The notes under the pieces were generated by a model. The model did no database searches. It saw only the letters and a list, made by a program, of their open reading frames with translations, and was not told the DNA's origin. 64,000 nt of DNA from Polynucleobacter sp. 78F-HAINBA. Its GTDB lineage: Bacteria > Pseudomonadota > Gammaproteobacteria > Burkholderiales > Burkholderiaceae. The position numbers and the translations under genes were made by a program. This document shows, piece after piece, positions 1 to 7,547 of the stretch (its first letter is position 1; each line of letters opens with the position of its first letter). The DNA is taken from contig NZ_JACVOQ010000003.1 of NCBI RefSeq assembly GCF_018882325.1, positions 124,001 through 188,000 on the forward strand. The letters run 5' to 3'.

Positions 1-1532
1 TGGCCAAGCGTGGCCTTGGTGAAGCGGCGACAGCGTGGGCACAAGGTGGCATTGTGGGGGTAGTGGATAAGGAGCATGACAGTATTGATTCTCATGTGGC
101 TGACACCTTAGATGCAGGTGCAGGCCTCGTGGTGGAGTCAACCGCCCGTTATATTGCCGAAGAAAGTGCTGAAGCTATTCGTTGGTTGGTTGAGCAAGGT
201 GTACCGTTTACCGCTGATGAGTCAGGGCCAATGGGTTTGCATTTAACACGTGAGGGTGGCCATAGTCACCGTCGCATTGCGCATGCTGCTGATGCCACTG
301 GTAAAGCCATCCATGAGGTTCTTTTGGATAAAGCTAGGGCACATAAAAATATTCAAATCTTGGAGCACTGGATTGCTTTAGATCTAATTACCAATCGCCA
401 CTTAGATGCGAAGACGCAGCGCACCAAATCCAATCGTTGCTATGGTGTGTATGCCCTAGATATTAAGAATAATCGCGTAGAAACAATTGAAGCTAAGTCA
501 GTGGTGTTGGCCACTGGTGGTGTCGGTAAGGTCTATCGCTACACCAGCAACCCTGATACTGCTACTGGCGATGGCATTGCTATGGCTTGGCGTGCAGGTT
601 GCCGTGTCGGTAATATGGAATTTATTCAGTTTCATCCGACATGCTTGTATCACCCCAGTGATCGCACCTTTCTGATTACCGAAGCAATGCGGGGCGAGGG
701 CGGCTTACTCAAGCTACCAAACGGCACTCGTTTTATGCCTGAGCATGATGAGCGCAATGAGTTAGCTCCGCGTGACATTGTTGCCCGAGCCATCGACTTT
801 GAGATGAAGAAGCACGGTTTAGATTACGTGCATTTGGATGCCACCCATCTGGGTGAAGCATTCATTAAAGAACATTTCCCGATGATTTACGCGCGTTGCA
901 TGACTCTGGGTCTGGATATCACAAAAGAACCCATACCGGTCGTGCCTGCAGCGCATTACACCTGTGGCGGTGTGGTGACAGATCTCAAAGGAAAAACGGA
1001 TTTACCAGGCTTATATGCCGTAGGTGAGGCGACTTATACAGGGCTTCATGGCGCGAATCGATTGGCAAGCAACTCCTTATTAGAGTGTGTGGTGATTGGT
1101 AAGGCAGCAGCAGTAGATATCTCCTCGCTAAAAACCCCAGTAATGCCAAAACTTCCGCTCTGGGATGAGAGTCAAGTAGAAGATGCTGACGAGCAGGTGG
1201 TGATTGCCCATAACTGGGATGAGTTACGTTCATTAATGTGGAATTACGTTGGTATTGTGAGAACCAATCGACGCTTAGAGCGTGCATTACACCGCATCAA
1301 ACTCCTAAGATATGAGGTGCAAGAGTATTACGCCAACTTTAAAGTAACTCGCGACCTCATTGAGCTGCGCAACCTGTTGGAATGTGCAGAGTTGATTGTC
1401 AGGTCAGCCCTGATGCGCAGAGAGAGCAGGGGCTTGCATTACAGCCGTGATTACCCAGGAACTTGGGCGGTTTCTTATCCGACTATTCTGACGCCTCAGG
1501 CTGAAGGTACCTCAGAAAATCCTGAGACCTAA
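1..1532 (+). CDS. nadB: L-aspartate oxidase (5' end outside window)
   Basis: Flavoprotein that oxidises L-aspartate to iminoaspartate, the first step of bacterial de novo NAD synthesis; NadA uses the product. The reading frame is open from base 3, and the residues before the first internal GTG (ATAWAQGGI at the window edge) match the conserved N-terminal FAD-binding part of NadB, so the real start lies upstream. Visible motifs are [34 protein letters not shown] and the end of the FAD domain at [18 protein letters not shown]; a helical C-terminal domain follows. About 509 residues are visible, suggesting some 30-40 are missing. It converges on the brnA-like gene and faces nadC/nadA across a toxin-antitoxin insertion. 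Confidence 0.95.
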   Translation, partial: AKRGLGEAATAWAQGGIVGVVDKEHDSIDSHVADTLDAGAGLVVESTARYIAEESAEAIRWLVEQGVPFTADESGPMGLHLTREGGHSHRRIAHAADATGKAIHEVLLDKARAHKNIQILEHWIALDLITNRHLDAKTQRTKSNRCYGVYALDIKNNRVETIEAKSVVLATGGVGKVYRYTSNPDTATGDGIAMAWRAGCRVGNMEFIQFHPTCLYHPSDRTFLITEAMRGEGGLLKLPNGTRFMPEHDERNELAPRDIVARAIDFEMKKHGLDYVHLDATHLGEAFIKEHFPMIYARCMTLGLDITKEPIPVVPAAHYTCGGVVTDLKGKTDLPGLYAVGEATYTGLHGANRLASNSLLECVVIGKAAAVDISSLKTPVMPKLPLWDESQVEDADEQVVIAHNWDELRSLMWNYVGIVRTNRRLERALHRIKLLRYEVQEYYANFKVTRDLIELRNLLECAELIVRSALMRRESRGLHYSRDYPGTWAVSYPTILTPQAEGTSENPET

Positions 1533-1537
1533 ATTAA

Positions 1538-1825
1538 TTAAAGATCACCTTTCAAGACAGCATCTTTAATATATTTGTTTAGGCGAGTTTGCCAGCCTTT
1601 GCCGCTTGCGCGCAGTTTCTCGAGCACATCAAAGTCCATTCTTAGACTCAGCATTTCTTTAGTATTTTTAATGGGAGGTCTACCAACACCTCTTTTGATA
1701 AGCGTGTCTCCAACATAGACATGAGCATCCCTAAACCATTCTTCATCCGCTTCTGGTGCGTCGTCTGGGTTAACCCAATCTTCCTGCGAATTTTGATTTT
1801 TCCTATTCAATTCCAGCCCCGACAT
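1538..1825 (-). CDS. BrnA-type antitoxin, without BrnT partner
   Basis: 95-residue protein of the BrnA antitoxin family (COG3514). The N-terminal half is acidic (WVNPDDAPEADEEWFRDA), followed by the basic GRPP turn and a C-terminal ribbon-helix-helix-like segment (MLSLRMDFDVLEKLRASGKGW, then QTRLNKYIKDAV), which is the family signature. BrnA normally follows brnT in one operon, binds DNA and neutralises BrnT. Here nothing resembling brnT lies upstream: the 110 bases before the start are promoter-like DNA shared with the divergent RelE-type gene. The gene stops 6 bases past the nadB stop. It is either an orphan antitoxin or has been recruited to another toxin. Confidence 0.75.
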   Translation of the reverse strand: MSGLELNRKNQNSQEDWVNPDDAPEADEEWFRDAHVYVGDTLIKRGVGRPPIKNTKEMLSLRMDFDVLEKLRASGKGWQTRLNKYIKDAVLKGDL

Positions 1826-1851
1826 TCGTGATTAGCAATTATTTCTAATTA

Positions 1852-1863
1852 TTGTATATACAA
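1852..1863. promoter_or_regulatory. 12-bp palindrome upstream of brnA-like gene
   Basis: TTGTATATACAA is a perfect palindrome 27 bases upstream of the brnA-like start, where an autoregulatory operator would be expected. Operator function is inferred only. A near copy (TTGTATATTACAA) occurs upstream of hipB at 13023-13035. Confidence 0.4.
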
Positions 1864-1889
1864 ATATTAGAGGTTAGACAACCCCAATC

Positions 1890-1906
1890 CATTGTCAACT
1901 ACAATG
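1890..1906. promoter_or_regulatory. Inverted repeat in brnA/relE divergent region
   Basis: CATTGT and ACAATG form a perfect 6-bp inverted repeat with a 5-base spacer, about 37 bases upstream of the RelE-type toxin start. A second short palindrome, GCACTGAGTGC, lies at 1912-1922. Both are candidates for the binding site of the HTH antitoxin encoded downstream; no exact promoter can be assigned by eye. Confidence 0.35.
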
Positions 1907-1938
1907 TTATAGCACTGAGTGCAATAGATTAGAATTTT

Positions 1939-1954
1939 GACTATGAAAATAGTC
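1939..1954 (+). promoter_or_regulatory. Hairpin over the toxin start codon
   Basis: GACTAT-GAAA-ATAGTC is a perfect 6-bp stem with a GAAA tetraloop. It contains ATG 1943 and directly abuts ATG 1955. In RNA it could restrict ribosome entry to the toxin gene; as DNA it could be an operator. The role is inferred. Confidence 0.4.
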
Positions 1955-2335
1955 ATGAAAACAAAAACATTTGATCGGTGGGCTAAAAAGATAGTTGCAA
2001 CTAGCGCACTATGTAATGCAGCAAGAGAGATTGATCTGGGTATTTATGAGGCCGACTTGGGTGATGGCATTTGCAAGAAAAGGGTTCCTATCGCTGGGCA
2101 AGGGAAAAGCGGAGGCATTCGTACGCTAGTGGCAAAGAAAAATAAAGACGCAATTGTTTTTATTGTTGGTAGAGAGAAAAGTAGCCCTGGATCAGACTTT
2201 ACGGATAGAGAGCAGGAGGCGGCAACAGTAATTTCAAAATCTTTTGAGAAGGCAGATATACCTAAACTACGTGAGTTAGCCAGTTTCGGAATATTAAAGG
2301 AGTTAAATTGCGATGAGCAAGAAAATAGTTACTGA
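1943..2335 (+). CDS. RelE/HigB-type toxin (COG4737-like)
   Basis: About 130 residues and likely a RelE-fold mRNA interferase-type toxin. The pattern FDRWAKK near the start, a middle KKRVPIAGQGKSGGIRTLVA segment and a following IVFIVGREK strand are typical of the RelE-like family that pairs with an HTH antitoxin encoded downstream (toxin first, as in HigBA/NadS pairs). The open frame extends to a TTG at 1937. I prefer ATG 1943; ATG 1955 is also possible and would leave the protein starting MKTKTF, as in relatives. The 3' end overlaps the antitoxin gene by 23 bases, indicating a coupled operon. A perfect hairpin (1939-1954) covers the first candidate start codon. Confidence 0.75.
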   Translation: MKIVMKTKTFDRWAKKIVATSALCNAAREIDLGIYEADLGDGICKKRVPIAGQGKSGGIRTLVAKKNKDAIVFIVGREKSSPGSDFTDREQEAATVISKSFEKADIPKLRELASFGILKELNCDEQENSY

Positions 2336-2651
2336 AGAAAAACGAGTATTAGATGAGCTGCTTGAAATGGCTTTGGCCTTGGATGATCATGGTCTGTTGA
2401 CAAAGCATGACCTCGTGAAGATGAAAGCGCTTTGCATAGAGAAGCCACCAGTTTTTACGCCAAAAAAGGTAGCCGATCTTAGGATTCATCGAGCAAAAAT
2501 GAGCCAATCAATTTTTGCCGCATTACTCAACGTCAGTGTTTCGACTGTTCAGAAATGGGAGTCTGCCGGCTCTGGAAAGCATCCAAGTGGTGCTGCGGCA
2601 AAATTATTGCAAATTATTGATATGAAGGGAATTCAGTCCGTGCTTTTATGA
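2313..2651 (+). CDS. HTH (XRE-type) antitoxin for the RelE-like toxin
   Basis: 112-residue protein with a C-terminal helix-turn-helix: VADLRIHRAKMSQSIFAALL, then NVSVSTVQKWESAGSGKHPSG, followed by a short helix. This arrangement (ADLRxxRxxxSQxxFAxxLNVSxxTVxxWE) is typical of COG2944-type antitoxin/regulators that sit downstream of a RelE/HigB toxin. The ATG lies inside the toxin gene, 12 bases after an AAGGAG ribosome site at 2297-2302, so translation is probably coupled. The protein is expected to bind both the toxin and the operon promoter. Its last 19 bases overlap, on the opposite strand, the tail of the small ORF that follows nadC. Confidence 0.8.
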   Translation: MSKKIVTEEKRVLDELLEMALALDDHGLLTKHDLVKMKALCIEKPPVFTPKKVADLRIHRAKMSQSIFAALLNVSVSTVQKWESAGSGKHPSGAAAKLLQIIDMKGIQSVLL

Positions 2652-2803
2652 GTCTTGATCATCAACTCATTTATTAGGGCGAGTTTTTCGGAAATAATTT
2701 GATTGGATTCAGCTTGGAGAGTCGATGCCTCTTCAGGTAAAAACCCAAGGTCTAGAAATATATTGCCATTGATTGCTGTGACATGTTTGGGTTGAGTGCT
2801 CAT
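2633..2803 (-). pseudogene. 56-residue remnant of an HTH-type antitoxin, coupled to nadC
   Basis: Open frame of 56 codons whose ATG overlaps the nadC stop as ATGA. The product contains GNIFLDLGFLPEEAS followed by a helical SNQIISEKLALINELM stretch. This resembles the N-terminal signature (NVFADLGF..EEA) of XRE/HTH antitoxins, in which a helix-turn-helix would follow. Here the frame ends where the HTH should begin, at KTHKSTD. I read it as a truncated antitoxin that remains translationally coupled to nadC; it could also be a small functional protein of unknown role. It overlaps the end of the convergent HTH antitoxin gene by 19 bases. Confidence 0.5.
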
Positions 2804-3660
2804 CGTTGTAGAATCCTCATCGAGAAATCCACAGCTTTAATATCTTTAGTCAGCTTTCCAAGAGAGATGCGATCAACGCCAGTAGCGGCAATCGCACGCA
2901 TCTGATCTAAGTCGATACCACCAGAAGCTTCTAATAAAGCGCGACCATTGGTAAAGGCAACCGCTTCTTTCATTTGATCGGTAGTGAAGTTATCAATTAA
3001 GACGCTCTTTGCTCCAGCATCCAAAGCTTCTTTTAATTCAGCAAGACTTTCTACTTCCACTTGAATATCTACCCCAGAATTCAATGCCTGCGCTGCTTTC
3101 ACTGCATCAGCAACACCACCTGCAGCAGCGATGTGATTCTCTTTAATTAAGATGCCATGCCATAAAGCAAGACGTTGGTTTTGACCTCCACCCACACGGA
3201 CTGCGTATTTCTGGGCCTGACGTAATCCAGGAATCGTTTTGCGGGTATCGAGTACTGCACAGCCATTAGGATTTGGGCTGACGCCTGCAATCGCATCAAC
3301 GTGTTGACGTGCAATGCTGGCCGTCCAAGAGAGCGTTTGCAAGAAGTTAATGCAGGGGCGCTCAGCAGAGAGAAGGGCGCGAGAGTTGGCCTCAATATCA
3401 CAAACTTTGGTATCGGGCTTCATCAAGTCACCCTCGAGGTAGTGCCAAGTCACTTTTGCTGAAGGATCTAATTTCTTAAGGGTGCCCTCAAACCAATCTA
3501 CCCCACACAGCACAGCCTGCTCACGAACAATTAATTGGGCATGAACGGGTTTGCTAGGAACTAATTGCGCAGTCCAATCGCACTTACCAACATCTTCCAT
3601 TAGCGCATCAGCAATATTGCGTTGACGGGCTTGTTCTAAAGTCTCGTTGTACTCAAACAT
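2800..3660 (-). CDS. nadC: Nicotinate-nucleotide pyrophosphorylase (carboxylating)
   Basis: Quinolinate phosphoribosyltransferase, 286 residues, normal length. It converts quinolinate and PRPP to nicotinate mononucleotide, the third step of de novo NAD synthesis. Motifs include ERPCINFLQTLSWTAS, the DTRKTIPGLRQAQKYAVRVGG substrate-binding stretch, LIKENH, and the C-terminal barrel segments VEVESLAELKEAL, SVLIDNF, EASGGI and DRISLGKLT. It lies 47 bases downstream of nadA on the same strand, so the two probably share a transcript. Its stop codon overlaps the start of the small HTH-remnant ORF. Confidence 0.96.
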   Translation of the reverse strand: MFEYNETLEQARQRNIADALMEDVGKCDWTAQLVPSKPVHAQLIVREQAVLCGVDWFEGTLKKLDPSAKVTWHYLEGDLMKPDTKVCDIEANSRALLSAERPCINFLQTLSWTASIARQHVDAIAGVSPNPNGCAVLDTRKTIPGLRQAQKYAVRVGGGQNQRLALWHGILIKENHIAAAGGVADAVKAAQALNSGVDIQVEVESLAELKEALDAGAKSVLIDNFTTDQMKEAVAFTNGRALLEASGGIDLDQMRAIAATGVDRISLGKLTKDIKAVDFSMRILQR

Positions 3661-3707
3661 GAATGAATCGATCTAAATTAAGAAAAAACAAAATACAAAA
3701 TAAGCAA

Positions 3708-4835
3708 TTAAGCCGCACCAATATTTTTTACAAAGCCATGCTGGGCTTTGGCAAGCAGGTCAGGGTGATTCTGGGTGAAGTCCAGCATGCGTTCGACGCA
3801 GCCTAGAGCCTTAACTCGGACATCTTCCTCGATAAAGATTTCACCGGTGGCATTCTCAAGACAATCCAAGATCCCTTGCAAGCCATTCATGGCCATCCAA
3901 GGGCAGTGGGCGCAGCTCTTGCAGGTTGCGCTATTGCCAGCAGTAGGGGCTTCAATAAGTTTCTTATTGGGTGCCAATTGGCGCATACGATGCAAGATGC
4001 CATTATCAGTCGCCACAATATATTCAGTGGCAGAGCCTTCAACTACAGCTTTAATCATTGCTGATGTGGAGCCAACTACATCTGCTAAATCCACCACTGC
4101 TTGCGGCGATTCTGGGTGAACCAAAACCATGGCATTGGGATGTGCGGCAATCAACATTTCTAATTCAACCGCCTTAAATTCATCATGAACAATGCAGGCA
4201 CCATTCCAGAGCAACATATCAGCGCCAGTCTGCTCTTGAATGTAGCGACCTAAATGACGATCGGGCGCCCACAGAATTTTCTTGCCCTCAACTTTGAGTT
4301 GATGAACGATTGCTAATGCGCAAGAGCTCGTTACCATCCAATCAGCTTGGGCTTTAACAGCGGCGCTAGTATTGGCATAGACAACTACAGTGCGATCGGG
4401 ATGCAAAGCTCTAAAAGCCGCAAAGTCAGTAGCGTCGCAACCTAAATCAAGTGAGCAGGTTGCCTCTAGATCCGGCATGAAGACACGTTTTTCAGGACTT
4501 AGAATCTTGGCAGACTCCCCCATAAAGCGCACGCCAGCTACGATTAAATTCTTGGCAGAGTGATTCTTACCAAAGCGTGCCATCTCTAAAGAGTCGGCTA
4601 CAAAGCCACCGGTTGATAAAGCCAAATCTTGAATATCCCCGTCTACATAGTAGTGAGCCACTAATGCAGCATCTTTCTCAATCAGCAATTGCTTGATGCG
4701 GGCAATGACAGCAGCTTTTTCAGCTCCATGCAGTTGTGGGGGTGTTTTGGCCCAGGCTTGGGCAGTGCAGGTTGCGCCAGCAGCATTCTGCTGGGGATAG
4801 TCAAATGCAATAGGGGTACTAACAATAGAGGTCAT
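3708..4835 (-). CDS. nadA: Quinolinate synthase
   Basis: [4Fe-4S] enzyme condensing iminoaspartate (from NadB) with dihydroxyacetone phosphate to quinolinate; 375 residues, a NadA of the longer type. Recognisable segments are [31 protein letters not shown], the cysteine-containing [29 protein letters not shown], the [16 protein letters not shown] cysteine cluster near the C-terminus, and the [13 protein letters not shown] end. The open frame extends two codons upstream to a TTG, but ATG 4835 is the natural start. It is divergent from the RelB/DinJ gene and leads a nadA-nadC operon. Confidence 0.96.
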   Translation of the reverse strand: MTSIVSTPIAFDYPQQNAAGATCTAQAWAKTPPQLHGAEKAAVIARIKQLLIEKDAALVAHYYVDGDIQDLALSTGGFVADSLEMARFGKNHSAKNLIVAGVRFMGESAKILSPEKRVFMPDLEATCSLDLGCDATDFAAFRALHPDRTVVVYANTSAAVKAQADWMVTSSCALAIVHQLKVEGKKILWAPDRHLGRYIQEQTGADMLLWNGACIVHDEFKAVELEMLIAAHPNAMVLVHPESPQAVVDLADVVGSTSAMIKAVVEGSATEYIVATDNGILHRMRQLAPNKKLIEAPTAGNSATCKSCAHCPWMAMNGLQGILDCLENATGEIFIEEDVRVKALGCVERMLDFTQNHPDLLAKAQHGFVKNIGAA

Positions 4836-4890
4836 GCGCAATTTTAGCCTCCTTGATCATGGATTTAATCGGCTTGATTATTCCATTAAA

Positions 4891-4911
4891 TGTAGCTACA
4901 ATGTAGCTACA
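4891..4911. promoter_or_regulatory. Two tandem TGTAGCTACA palindromes (antitoxin operator)
   Basis: TGTAGCTACA occurs at 4891-4900 and again at 4902-4911. Each copy is a perfect 10-bp palindrome, and the two are 11 bases apart, about one helical turn. They lie 28 bases upstream of the RelB/DinJ start, between it and the divergent nadA. Ribbon-helix-helix antitoxins bind such tandem palindromes as paired dimers, so this is a strong autoregulatory operator candidate. Confidence 0.65.
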
Positions 4912-4939
4912 TAAATTGAAAGATACATAAGGAATCAAT

Positions 4940-5203
4940 ATGGCTGCCAATGCGGTGGTGCGCGCTCGGATAGATGAGGATATTAAGAATGAGGCGAGCC
5001 TTGTGCTGGAGGCGATGGGATTAACAGTGTCTGATGCCCTGAGGATGATGTTAACAAGAGTAGCGGTTGAAAAGTCACTCCCGTTTGAGCCCTTGGTCCC
5101 AAATGTAACGACTATAGCGGCAATGAGAGAGGCGAGGGAGCGACGGCTAATGTCATTTGGATCGGTAAAGGGCTTATTAAAGGATCTGAATGAGGAGGAT
5201 TGA
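4940..5203 (+). CDS. RelB/DinJ-family antitoxin
   Basis: 87-residue ribbon-helix-helix antitoxin. The N-terminus VVRARIDEDIKNEASLVLEAMG followed by LTVSDALRMMLTRVAVEKSLPFEP is the RelB/DinJ signature (strand, then two helices, ending in PFEP); the C-terminal tail would wrap the toxin. AAGGAA at 4929-4934 provides a ribosome site before ATG 4940. Two tandem palindromes upstream fit autoregulation. The downstream toxin frame starts inside this gene with a 14-base overlap, typical of dinJ-yafQ, but that toxin looks damaged, so this antitoxin may now lack an active partner. Confidence 0.88.
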   Translation: MAANAVVRARIDEDIKNEASLVLEAMGLTVSDALRMMLTRVAVEKSLPFEPLVPNVTTIAAMREARERRLMSFGSVKGLLKDLNEED

Positions 5204-5492
5204 GTGCACCACTCAATTTAAAAAAGACTACAAACGAGAAATAAAAGGGAGATGCAGATCTCAGTTGGCATCTGAGTTGATTGAGGTGGTTAATCTATTA
5301 GTTGATGATCTTGAATTGCCGGGTGGCGCAAATATCAATCTCCAGATGGCAGGGCCAACATTGCAAGCTATGTGCGCTTTACTCAATCAATTGCGTGAAC
5401 ATGCTGCTTGGGGTGATGTCCCCCAGGTCATTGAGGCTGGCGAAGTAAAACAAGACCTTATTGCGGAAAGCAAGAAGCCTTTAGTTCACTAA
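5190..5492 (+). pseudogene. YafQ-type toxin, truncated and fused to foreign tail
   Basis: The first 44 residues (RRIECTTQFKKDYKRE through VNLLVDDLELP) match the N-terminal half of YafQ/RelE-type toxins. The rest should carry the catalytic strand region (family pattern DHxLxGxWKGYRxCHIxPDxLLIY). Instead it reads GGANINLQMAGPTLQAM and LNQLREHAAWGDVPQVIEAG, which I do not recognise. No catalytic histidine/tryptophan pattern is present in this frame, and I saw none in the other two forward frames, so a simple frameshift does not explain it. It is probably an inactive chimera formed by a deletion or recombination. It converges on ccdB with a 7-base gap. Confidence 0.7.
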
Positions 5493-5499
5493 ACCCTGA

Positions 5500-5817
5500 T
5501 TAGAAGCCATGAAAGAGTCTATCAATTGCAGTCATCACGAGATGTTGCTGGCTCTTTAAGCTGCCGATTTCTTTTTTAAGAATTTTGCTTGGTACCGCTG
5601 CCATCTTTGGGGTTTCAAGTGCAAAGTCACTGCCCTTAATTGAGAAGATCGGCATGAGATCTTGAGGAAGCTGTACTTTTTTATAGAGACTAGCTTTTCT
5701 TAGGGGGATGACGATTCGGGTATCAAGGCCACTTAATAGGTCAGTTTGCACATCCAGTAGAAAAGGTGTGGTCTTGGCATGTTCCCCAATATTTTCATAA
5801 ACGCTAAATCTCGCCAT
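5500..5817 (-). CDS. ccdB: CcdB-type gyrase toxin
   Basis: 105-residue toxin of the CcdB family, which poisons DNA gyrase (known for the family). Features are the MARFSVYEN start, a long middle with TPFLLDVQTDLLSGLDTRIVIPL, then LMPIFSIKGSDFALETPKMAAVP and the C-terminal helix VMTAIDRLFHGF. The last residues correspond to the tail that contacts GyrA in F-plasmid CcdB (there ending WGI); here the tail is HGF, so activity is not certain. The start overlaps the ccdA stop as TAATG. Full family length (F CcdB is 101 residues). Confidence 0.88.
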   Translation of the reverse strand: MARFSVYENIGEHAKTTPFLLDVQTDLLSGLDTRIVIPLRKASLYKKVQLPQDLMPIFSIKGSDFALETPKMAAVPSKILKKEIGSLKSQQHLVMTAIDRLFHGF

Positions 5818-6074
5818 TAGAAAGTTCTCCAGCTATCCAATGGCAAACCTTCATCTTCAATAGTTTTGTTATAGCTGGCAATGAAGTCAGCATTCTCCAG
5901 CTTCCATAACCGCTCTTTTTCTTGTCGAACAAGAGATTCAAGGAATGCATCGCAAGCCTTTGAGATATTGATTCCTAATTTCTTGGCCTCAGCCAAAACC
6001 TCAGTATTTAGGGTGAGGTTAGTCGCCTTTTTTAAGACTTTGTCTTGAGTGCGGGTGGAGTCATGAATGATCAT
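5817..6074 (-). CDS. ccdA: CcdA-type antitoxin
   Basis: 85-residue antitoxin. The N-terminal ribbon-helix-helix (KKATNLTLNTEVLAEAKKLGINIS) should bind DNA. The acidic, flexible C-terminus (FIASYNKTIEDEGLPLDSWRTF) carries the classic CcdA toxin-binding motif YN..IE..GLPL..WR. It forms a TAATG-overlapped operon with ccdB. The pair lies downstream of the phosphomutase gene on the same strand, with a long inverted repeat in the 70-base gap, so it probably has its own repressed promoter. Confidence 0.92.
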   Translation of the reverse strand: MIIHDSTRTQDKVLKKATNLTLNTEVLAEAKKLGINISKACDAFLESLVRQEKERLWKLENADFIASYNKTIEDEGLPLDSWRTF

Positions 6075-6088
6075 GAGCCAATTATATG

Positions 6089-6125
6089 CATAATTTATAC
6101 GCAGTCAATATGCGCATAAATTATG
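6089..6125. promoter_or_regulatory. 15-bp inverted repeat, ccdAB operator
   Basis: CATAATTTATACGCA (6089-6103) and TGCGCATAAATTATG (6111-6125) form a 15-bp inverted repeat with one mismatch and a 7-base spacer, starting 15 bases upstream of ccdA. The position and symmetry fit the CcdA-CcdB autorepression site; binding is inferred. Confidence 0.6.
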
Positions 6126-6144
6126 TGGGTATTATTTCAGCTAT

Positions 6145-7530
6145 CTAGAAAGGCAGTTTTGCTTCAGGCTTAGCAGCCAACAAGACCGCTTTAAATTCCG
6201 CCTGAATACGCTTAATCGCCTCTTCACTATCAGCTTCAAAACGCATCACCACCACTGGAGTGGTATTGGATGGTCTAGCCAAGCCAAAGCCATCGGCATA
6301 TTCCACGCGCACACCATCAATAGTGTTGATGGATTCAGAAGTAGGGAACTTCGCATTAGCCTTGATAGTTTCAAGTAATGCAAAAGGTTCACCTTCGGCG
6401 CAAGCAAGTTGCAACTCTGGAGTGCAGATTGCATTTGGTAAGTTATTGAGGGTGTCGCTCGGATTCTTTTCCTTGCTAAGAATTTCCAGCAAGCGTGCAC
6501 CCGTATAAAGACCATCATCAAATCCAAACCAACGATCCTTGAAGAAGATATGGCCACTCATCTCACCAGCAAGCGGGGCACCAGTTTCTTTTAACTTGGC
6601 TTTAACTAAAGAGTGCCCGGTTTTCCACATAATGGGTTCGCCACCATGCTCTTTTACGTAAGTGGCTAAATTGCGGGTGCACTTCACGTCATAAATAATC
6701 TGTCCGCCCGGATTGCGGGAGAGCACATCTTTGGCAAACAGCATCATTTGACGGTCCGGGAAAATCACCTGACCATCTTTAGTGACAACGCCTAGACGAT
6801 CGGCATCACCATCAAAGGCGAGACCCAATTCATTATCAGTAGTCTGCAGGTTCTTAATGAGGTCTTGTAAGTTCTCAATATGGGCTGGATCTGGATGGTG
6901 ATTCGGGAAATGTCCATCGACTTCACAGAACAACTCTTGGACTTCGCAACCAAGAGCTCTAAATAGCTTGCCCGCAAATGCACCACCAACACCATTACCG
7001 CAATCTACAGCTATCTTCATGGGGCGAGCCAACTTCACATCGCCAACGATGTAGTTAATGTACATCGGGAAAATATCAAAAGTACTTCTTGTTCCCTGGC
7101 CGGTAGCAAACTTCTTGGCTTCAATCCGTTTACGCAAATCCTGAATCTGTTCACCATAAATAGCTGATGTACCCAAGACCATTTTGAAGCCGTTATAGTT
7201 CGGGGGATTGTGACTACCAGTAATCATGATGCCGGACTTTGGAGTCTTGCCATCAATGGTGTGGTTGGCAGCAAAGTACACCATCGGCGTTGCCACCATA
7301 CCTAGATCAATCACATTGATACCAGTAGAAAGTAGGCCTTCTGTTAATGCCTCAATCAAGCTAGGACCAGATAAGCGGCCATCGCGACCGATGACGATAT
7401 CGCTTTCACCAAGCTCACGCATTTCCGTGCCAAACGCTTGGCCAATCAGTTTAGCGATAGAGGGATCTAAGGTCTCATCAATAATGCCGCGGATGTCATA
7501 GGCTTTAAAAATTGAGGGGGATAGTTTCAC
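6145..7530 (-). CDS. Phosphomannomutase/phosphoglucomutase
   Basis: 461-residue alpha-D-phosphohexomutase (AlgC/ManB-type, cytosolic), interconverting glucose- or mannose-6-phosphate and the 1-phosphates for polysaccharide precursors. The N-terminus IFKAYDIRGIIDETLDP, the phosphoserine loop GIMITGSHNPPNYNGFK, the metal-binding DGDADRLGVV, the sugar-binding GEMSGHIFF and the C-terminal DGVRVEYADGFGLARPSNTTPVVVMRFEA are all intact. It lies in a co-directional string pgi, mazE, mazF, this gene, ccdA, ccdB. mazF ends 17 bases upstream, so the mutase probably depends partly on the mazE or pgi promoter. The exact substrate preference cannot be read from sequence. Confidence 0.93.
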   Translation of the reverse strand: MKLSPSIFKAYDIRGIIDETLDPSIAKLIGQAFGTEMRELGESDIVIGRDGRLSGPSLIEALTEGLLSTGINVIDLGMVATPMVYFAANHTIDGKTPKSGIMITGSHNPPNYNGFKMVLGTSAIYGEQIQDLRKRIEAKKFATGQGTRSTFDIFPMYINYIVGDVKLARPMKIAVDCGNGVGGAFAGKLFRALGCEVQELFCEVDGHFPNHHPDPAHIENLQDLIKNLQTTDNELGLAFDGDADRLGVVTKDGQVIFPDRQMMLFAKDVLSRNPGGQIIYDVKCTRNLATYVKEHGGEPIMWKTGHSLVKAKLKETGAPLAGEMSGHIFFKDRWFGFDDGLYTGARLLEILSKEKNPSDTLNNLPNAICTPELQLACAEGEPFALLETIKANAKFPTSESINTIDGVRVEYADGFGLARPSNTTPVVVMRFEADSEEAIKRIQAEFKAVLLAAKPEAKLPF

Positions 7531-7547
7531 TTTGATTCCTAGCGGTA

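Noticed and set aside
985-1287. 100-codon minus-strand ORF inside nadB
   Set aside because: Shadow of nadB with no family motifs and no ribosome site.
3775-4119. 114-codon plus-strand ORF inside nadA
   Set aside because: Antisense shadow of nadA; no motifs.
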